Source: an uncultured Clostridia bacterium (GTDB lineage Bacteria; Bacillota; Clostridia; Oscillospirales; Acutalibacteraceae). Taken from it: a stretch of DNA of 18,781 nucleotides. The position numbers and the translations under genes were made by a program. The stretch spans positions 1 through 18,781 of the forward strand of contig CANQIG010000010.1 in assembly GCA_947623765.1 (NCBI GenBank). The letters are read 5' to 3'. This document shows positions 14,602-18,781 of the stretch, in pieces. Position 1 is the stretch's first letter; each line of letters starts with the position of its first letter. The notes under the pieces were generated by a model, which ran no database searches, was not told where the DNA came from, and saw only the letters and a list, made by a program, of their open reading frames with translations.

Positions 14602-15543
14602 GTGCTCGAAGAGTGGGTCCGGATGTTCCGGGAGAACTTTCCGTTTGCCGTGCGGCGGGAGTCCACCGTTCAGGCGGTGTTGGGAGACCACGGAAACCAT
14701 GTGGAAGAAATGCGGGACGGCTCGGGAAAGCTGCTCGGCGTCTCCGTGTCGAACGGGGATACGGTATTGCTCCTCTGCGTGGACAGGGAATACAGGAACC
14801 GCGGGATCGGGTCCGCGCTGCTCAAGCGGACGGAAGCGCACATCGCAGCACACGGGGCGGGGAAGATCCGCGTCGGCGCGGGAGCTTCCTATCTCACGCC
14901 GGGCGTGCCGACGGACCGTAAAGTCTTTGAAGAATCTTTCTCTTTGGAGGAGATCGATCCGAGGATCGACGGCTCGGCGGAACGGTTTTTCCGAAACCGG
15001 GGATATGCCCATGCATGGGGTGAAAGCAACTGCTTTGATATGCGGATGCGCCTGCGGGACTGCGCCGTTCCCGGGAGGATCGGCGGCTGGATCGACGGAA
15101 TCCGCTATGACTGGGCGTCGCCGGAGGATATTCCGGAGGTCCTGAAATGCACGCAGGATGCGCACGACGCGTTTACACAGTATTACAGGGACCCCGCGCT
15201 GTACGCGGCTGAAGGACAGGAGCGCGTCCTGCTCGCAAGGGACGGGGACCGGGTCGCGGGCGTTTTGATCGTCGGCGCGGAGACGGAGGAGAAGGGCGTC
15301 GGAAACGTGGGATGCACTGCCGTGCGGCACGGGTACAGAGGACGCCGCATCGGGACGAACCTTGTGGCGCTCGGGACCAGGCATCTGCGGGACATCGGGC
15401 TCGAGGAGGGCTTCCTCGGGTACACCTATTCGGGCTTGGACCGGATGTACGGGCGCGCGGGGTACAGGATCTGCGCGTATTATTTCATGGCGGAGAAAAC
15501 GCTCGTCACAAAGGACACGGAAGGATCTTCACAGGCCGGTTGA
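14602..15543 (+). CDS. Tandem-domain GNAT acetyltransferase
   Basis: A 313-aa protein with two GNAT folds. The N-terminal one (about residues 1-150) has the acetyl-CoA loop RNRGIG at 65-70; the C-terminal one (about 166-300) has RGRRIG at 246-251, preceded by VGCTAV. Two-domain GNATs such as mycothiol synthase use one domain for catalysis and the other for structure; here both loops look intact. Substrate unknown. The start is a GTG with GGAGGTG a few nt upstream, directly after the hairpin at 14545-14579. The gene is probably expressed by read-through from the cyclophilin/thioredoxin operon or from a promoter inside the thioesterase gene. Confidence 0.88.
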   Translation: MLEEWVRMFRENFPFAVRRESTVQAVLGDHGNHVEEMRDGSGKLLGVSVSNGDTVLLLCVDREYRNRGIGSALLKRTEAHIAAHGAGKIRVGAGASYLTPGVPTDRKVFEESFSLEEIDPRIDGSAERFFRNRGYAHAWGESNCFDMRMRLRDCAVPGRIGGWIDGIRYDWASPEDIPEVLKCTQDAHDAFTQYYRDPALYAAEGQERVLLARDGDRVAGVLIVGAETEEKGVGNVGCTAVRHGYRGRRIGTNLVALGTRHLRDIGLEEGFLGYTYSGLDRMYGRAGYRICAYYFMAEKTLVTKDTEGSSQAG

Positions 15544-15552
15544 AGGCATCAA

Positions 15553-15583
15553 AAAGAGGCGGGACAGATCGTCCCGCCTCTTT
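15553..15583. terminator. Bidirectional terminator between convergent genes
   Basis: A perfect 13-bp stem, AAAGAGGCGGGAC (15553-15565) with GTCCCGCCTCTTT (15571-15583), and a 5-nt loop. A-rich and T-rich feet let it serve the + strand GNAT gene and the - strand permease gene, whose stops lie on either side within 16 bp. Confidence 0.85.
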
Positions 15584-15598
15584 GCTGCGTAAATTGGA

Positions 15599-16855
15599 TC
15601 ATTCGTGGCGCAGGGCGTCGATGGGGTTCAGGTTCGCCGCCTTGAAGGACGGCAGGAGCCCGAAAACGATGCCGATGACCATGGAGAACGCCACCGCGAG
15701 GATCGTCGCGCCAATGTCCACGGCGACCGGGGCGGAAGTCATCCGGGAGATGATCTCCGCGAGGCCGATGCCCGCGCCGACGCCGACCAGCCCTCCGATG
15801 CTGGTGAGCACGGCGGCTTCGGTCAGGAACTGCCAGAGGATCTTGCGCTTCGGCGCGCCGATGGCCTTTTTCAGGCCGATCTCACGCGTGCGTTCCGTGA
15901 CGGAGACCAGCATGATGTTCATCACGCCGATGCCGCCGACCAGCAGGGAGATGCTTGCGATCCAGATGAGCTGGCTGTTCGTCGCGTTCGAGAGGTTCTG
16001 CAGCTCCTCCGCCTGCTGGAGCAGATCCTGCGCCTTATACCGGACCGGGGAGTCGGAGGGGATGTCCGCGTTCAGGATGTCCTCCGCTGCGGCGCCGGCC
16101 CGCGTCATGGATTCCGTTTGGGAGACGCGGATGCAGACGTTCTGCGGCTCGTCGAACGTGTAGAGCGCGGGCCACACCGCGCGGTTGATGAAGATGCGCG
16201 CAGAGGTCCGGCTGCCGTAATAGGTGTAGTACTCCTCCCAGGAGTTGATGACGGGCTCAAAGGAGGAGTCGTCCTCCACGACGCCGATCACGGTGAACGC
16301 GACCTGCCCGATCTCCACGGTCTTCCCGATCGGATCCTCCCCCTCAAACAGGGATTCCTCCGCGCCCGTGTCGATCAGCAGCACGGGGCGGTAATGGGTA
16401 AAGTCGGTTTCCGTGAACAGCCGGCCCTTTTTGAGCACCAGTCCGTTCGTCGAAAAATAGCTGTTGTCTGTCCCGTAGATGCGGGAGGAGGAGAGGCTCT
16501 TGGAGCCGTAATACACGGAGTTGTTGTAATCCATGCGGACGGTAAACAGCGACGCGGAAACGACGTCCGGGATCTCCTCGATCTCCTGCATCTTTTCGTC
16601 GCTGACGACCGGGACACCCTCCGGGATGCCGCTGTACAGGATCTCATACTCGTAATCGCCGCTGTAAAGCTGGACCTGTACGGTGTTGGTCCCCGCGCCG
16701 ATCAGGTTGTTTTTGATCTGCTCGTTGGTCCCCTTGATGGTGGAGACGATGGAGATGATCGCGGCGATGCCGATGATGATGCCGAGCATCGTCAGGAAGG
16801 AGCGCATTTTATGGGACCAGATGCCCTGAAAGGACAGGCGAATGTTTTCGATCAT
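15599..16855 (-). CDS. MacB/FtsX-type ABC transporter permease
   Basis: A 418-aa permease without an ATPase domain. The first helix is at about residues 19-40 (FLTMLGIIIGIAAIISIVS), then a large extracytoplasmic MacB_PCD domain (about 45-290), then three helices with the FtsX signature SVTERTREIGLKKAIGA between them and a typical ending NLNPIDALR. Such permeases are mechanotransmitters that export peptides, lipids or drugs, or remodel the envelope. I start it at 16855: its ATG overlaps the adaptor stop (ATGA). The same frame stays open upstream to 17314, but that part reads across the adaptor gene and has no protein-like pattern. An ATPase partner is not in the window. Confidence 0.93.
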   Translation of the reverse strand: MIENIRLSFQGIWSHKMRSFLTMLGIIIGIAAIISIVSTIKGTNEQIKNNLIGAGTNTVQVQLYSGDYEYEILYSGIPEGVPVVSDEKMQEIEEIPDVVSASLFTVRMDYNNSVYYGSKSLSSSRIYGTDNSYFSTNGLVLKKGRLFTETDFTHYRPVLLIDTGAEESLFEGEDPIGKTVEIGQVAFTVIGVVEDDSSFEPVINSWEEYYTYYGSRTSARIFINRAVWPALYTFDEPQNVCIRVSQTESMTRAGAAAEDILNADIPSDSPVRYKAQDLLQQAEELQNLSNATNSQLIWIASISLLVGGIGVMNIMLVSVTERTREIGLKKAIGAPKRKILWQFLTEAAVLTSIGGLVGVGAGIGLAEIISRMTSAPVAVDIGATILAVAFSMVIGIVFGLLPSFKAANLNPIDALRHE

Positions 16856-18771
16856 GCCGTCACCTCCGCTTCGGGCAGGTCGATCTCCTGCTCCGGGTCG
16901 ATCCGCGCGCCGTCCACGGCGTTCGTGCCGTAGGGGAAGGCGATATAGTCGAAGTTGGTGAGATTCCCGCTCGTGATCTCCACATACTGATCGTACACCG
17001 TTTTTCCCGTCGTCACATATTCCTTGTGCACCCGCATATCCGGCCCGGCCTTGAGGACATACTTGCCCTGGCTGTCCTTGCGGATGTACGCCTGGTTCAG
17101 ATAGAGCTTGTCGCTCGCCGCATTGTCCGTGTTCGCGTTCAGCGAGATGTCCACCCAGAGGTTGTTCCGCAGCCCCTCCGATTCCGGGACATAGGCACGG
17201 AACTGGTAGGTCGAGGAATTCGGGTTGGTGGAGGAATCGTAGTAATAGCTGTCGCCGGTCGGGTATTCCGAGATCGAGACGATCTGCGCCTCGTACGTCC
17301 CGCCGGTCTCCCACGAGTTCGCCGTGATGATGTCCCCGACGTTGACCGTGTCCAGCAGGCCCTCGTGGAGCGTGCCCTCGAGATAAAACCCGGTGCCGCC
17401 CGAGACGACCAGGAAGGGAGAGCCGGAGAAGAGCGCGCTGTCGATGTCCGTGAGCGTGCGGACCGTTCCGCTGACCGTCGCGGTGACGGAAGCGTTTTTC
17501 AGCTCGAGCTTCGCCTTGCGCAGTTCCATTTCCGCCTGCTTGACGGCGAGCTCCAGATCGCGGATCGCCTGCTTCGCGTCCTCGATCAGCTGGGCGAGCT
17601 CCTTCTCGGTGTAGGTGGGTTCACTGTCGCCGCCGATCTCCACCATGCCGGAGGATTCGCCGCCGTCCTCGCCAAAGTCAAAGCTGCCGCCGTCTCCGCT
17701 GCCGCCGCCGTTTTTCAGGTCGTCGATCAGGTCTTCCATCTCTCCATACACGCTGCTCAGGAAGCCGCCCGTCAGCAGGACGCCGTCCATGACCCAGCCG
17801 CGCAGCATCGGGGCGGTCTCATCATTGTCTTGGTGGATTTCAAATCTGGCGCAGAACGGCCCGTTCGGCAGGGTGTACGGTTCCGGTGTGGGGGATGGCG
17901 TCGGCGTCATCGGCACGATCGTCGAGCCGTCCCAGCCCCATCCCCAGCCGGGGACCGAGGTCGGCTCCGGCGTCATGGAAGGAGAAGCGCTCGGGGTCGG
18001 GTCCGGCTCCGGCGCCGAGGGGTCGTATACCATTCCGAGCAGCCGCATAAAGAAGCCGCTCGTCATCGTGCAGTCTTTCGTGCAGAGAAATACATAGGGG
18101 TCGTCCGAGGTGCCGGTGCCGGCATACGGGCGCGAGTGCTCCGTCAGCTCCGTTTGAAGCTCTGCCGGGAGCACGGGAGGCGCTTCCTCCCCGGAATCGA
18201 CAGGAGGAAGCGGTTCCAAAGGCTGCCAGGGCGCCCAAGTGTTTTCCGGCCCTTCGGGGTCGTCCGGACCGCCGGGCTCTCCCGGTTCACCGGGTTCGCC
18301 AGGCTCACCTGGATCCCCAGGTTCTCCGGGGTCTGTGCCTGGATCCTCTACGGGCGTGGTGTTCTGCAGCTTGATGAGTTCTTTTCGCTTCTGGTCCAGA
18401 TCGTACTGCTGTTTCTGGACGTCGAGCTCCTTGCTCTCCACGTTGATGTCGAGTTTGGTCGTGTCGTATTGGAGGAGCATATCGCCGATCTTGACCTCGT
18501 CACCCTCTTTGACGTAGATCTTCGAGATCGAGGTGGTCGCATTGGGATAGACCTCCTGCGTATAGTCGCTGATGACGCGGCCGGAGATGCTGGACTGGTC
18601 GCCCCAATAGGAGGTGCTCCAGTTCATGACCTGCTCCACCGTGACGATCTGGTTCGCGAGCGTGTTCTGCCGCACGGCGAAAAGGATCCCGCCGACCAGC
18701 AGAACGACCGCGAGAACGACCGAAACGGAGATGATGACGACGCGCAGCGGGGATCTCTTTCCGTATCTCAT
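16852..18771 (-). CDS. MacA/HlyD-like adaptor with large hairpin insertion
   Basis: A 639-aa membrane-anchored adaptor; usual MacA-type proteins have about 370-400 residues. One helix (about 10-33) anchors it. The split lipoyl domain is at about 68-105 (SKIYVKEGDEVKIGDMLL) and 428-458 (ATVSGTVRTL). The two coiled-coil helices are about 106-137 and 386-427. A beta-barrel (about 460-545) and a membrane-proximal part follow. Between the helices, residues 138-385 form an insertion: a collagen-like PGEPGEPG stretch, a small segment with GTSDDPYVFLCTKDC, a Pro/Thr/Ser linker with WGWGW, a segment with FCARFEIHQ, and a Gly/Asp/Ser linker. The ATG at 18771 follows AGGCGG at the very edge of the window. 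It is coupled to the permease downstream. Confidence 0.9.
   Translation of the reverse strand: MRYGKRSPLRVVIISVSVVLAVVLLVGGILFAVRQNTLANQIVTVEQVMNWSTSYWGDQSSISGRVISDYTQEVYPNATTSISKIYVKEGDEVKIGDMLLQYDTTKLDINVESKELDVQKQQYDLDQKRKELIKLQNTTPVEDPGTDPGEPGDPGEPGEPGEPGEPGGPDDPEGPENTWAPWQPLEPLPPVDSGEEAPPVLPAELQTELTEHSRPYAGTGTSDDPYVFLCTKDCTMTSGFFMRLLGMVYDPSAPEPDPTPSASPSMTPEPTSVPGWGWGWDGSTIVPMTPTPSPTPEPYTLPNGPFCARFEIHQDNDETAPMLRGWVMDGVLLTGGFLSSVYGEMEDLIDDLKNGGGSGDGGSFDFGEDGGESSGMVEIGGDSEPTYTEKELAQLIEDAKQAIRDLELAVKQAEMELRKAKLELKNASVTATVSGTVRTLTDIDSALFSGSPFLVVSGGTGFYLEGTLHEGLLDTVNVGDIITANSWETGGTYEAQIVSISEYPTGDSYYYDSSTNPNSSTYQFRAYVPESEGLRNNLWVDISLNANTDNAASDKLYLNQAYIRKDSQGKYVLKAGPDMRVHKEYVTTGKTVYDQYVEITSGNLTNFDYIAFPYGTNAVDGARIDPEQEIDLPEAEVTA
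18262..18333 (-). repeat. Collagen-like Gly-x-x repeat within the adaptor gene
   Basis: Residues about 147-170 of the adaptor form eight triplets of the Pro-Gly-Glu/Asp kind (DPGEPGDPGEPGEPG and onward), encoded by imperfect 9-bp units. Codons differ between units, so the repeat is kept at protein level and is not a fresh slippage array. It probably forms an extended, highly acidic linker. Confidence 0.8.
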
Positions 18772-18781
18772 GACGCCGCCT

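Noticed and set aside
13789..15384. 531-residue open frame on the minus strand
   Set aside because: Antisense to thioredoxin, thioesterase and GNAT, all recognisable families.
15605..16933. 442-residue open frame on the plus strand
   Set aside because: Antisense to the FtsX-type permease, which has clear family motifs; no ribosome site or protein pattern.
16856..17314. N-terminal extension of the permease frame
   Set aside because: It overlaps the adaptor C-terminus out of frame, reads as Arg/Gly/Asp-rich noise, and the ATG at 16855 gives the standard permease start.
18262..18333. Short repeats considered as a CRISPR array or recent slippage tract
   Set aside because: The units are 9 bp, in frame and with varied codons; there are no spacers.
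18239..18517. Plus-strand frame with a Gly-Ser-Pro collagen-like run
   Set aside because: It is the antisense reading of the adaptor's own Gly-Pro-Glu repeat, without a ribosome site.

Overview
The window looks like chromosomal DNA of a GC-rich, Gram-positive-type member of the Firmicutes (Clostridia; an Oscillospiraceae- or Christensenellales-like gut or anaerobe lineage is my guess). The reasons are strong AGGAGG-type ribosome binding sites before almost every gene, several lipoprotein signal peptides, exporters without outer-membrane partners, and protein families common in Clostridia. Nothing here fixes the species. No rRNA, tRNA, CRISPR array or intact mobile element is visible.

Left part (1-5053, + strand): a six-gene surface operon. 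A good sigma-A-type promoter (168-197), preceded by three perfectly phased 11-bp repeats (130-162), drives two paralogous lipoproteins, two six-helix ABC-2-like permeases, a BcrA/LanF-type ABC ATPase and a membrane-anchored DUF5028-like protein. The last five genes are tightly spaced or overlapping. The layout (lipoprotein plus ATPase plus two small permeases) recalls lantibiotic/bacteriocin immunity (LanI + LanFEG), but the lipoproteins are not a family I can tie to a known function. This is the best candidate in the window for an undescribed system.

Next (5103-5444, - strand): a small YobA/DUF3221-like lipoprotein with its own clear promoter. Then 5693-11396 (- strand): a six-gene operon read as MATE exporter, maltose-type O-acetyltransferase, MFS transporter, unknown 147-aa protein, second MATE exporter, SDR oxidoreductase. 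The genes are packed with overlaps or very short gaps, giving a multi-transporter efflux-like cluster. A lower-GC stretch without a convincing gene (about 11482-11770) lies upstream of it.

Centre right (11820-15543): a three-S1-domain RNA-binding protein (-) with a strong terminator, divergent from a + strand group of an extracytoplasmic cyclophilin-type prolyl isomerase lipoprotein, thioredoxin and a YbgC-like acyl-CoA thioesterase. After a hairpin follows a double-domain GNAT acetyltransferase. A bidirectional terminator (15553-15583) separates it from the right end.

Right part (15599-18771, - strand): a MacB/FtsX-type ABC permease translationally coupled to a MacA/HlyD-like adaptor. The adaptor carries an unusual insertion of about 250 residues in its coiled-coil hairpin, with collagen-like and proline-rich linkers around a small cysteine-containing domain. 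No ATPase for this exporter is in the window; it may lie beyond the right edge.
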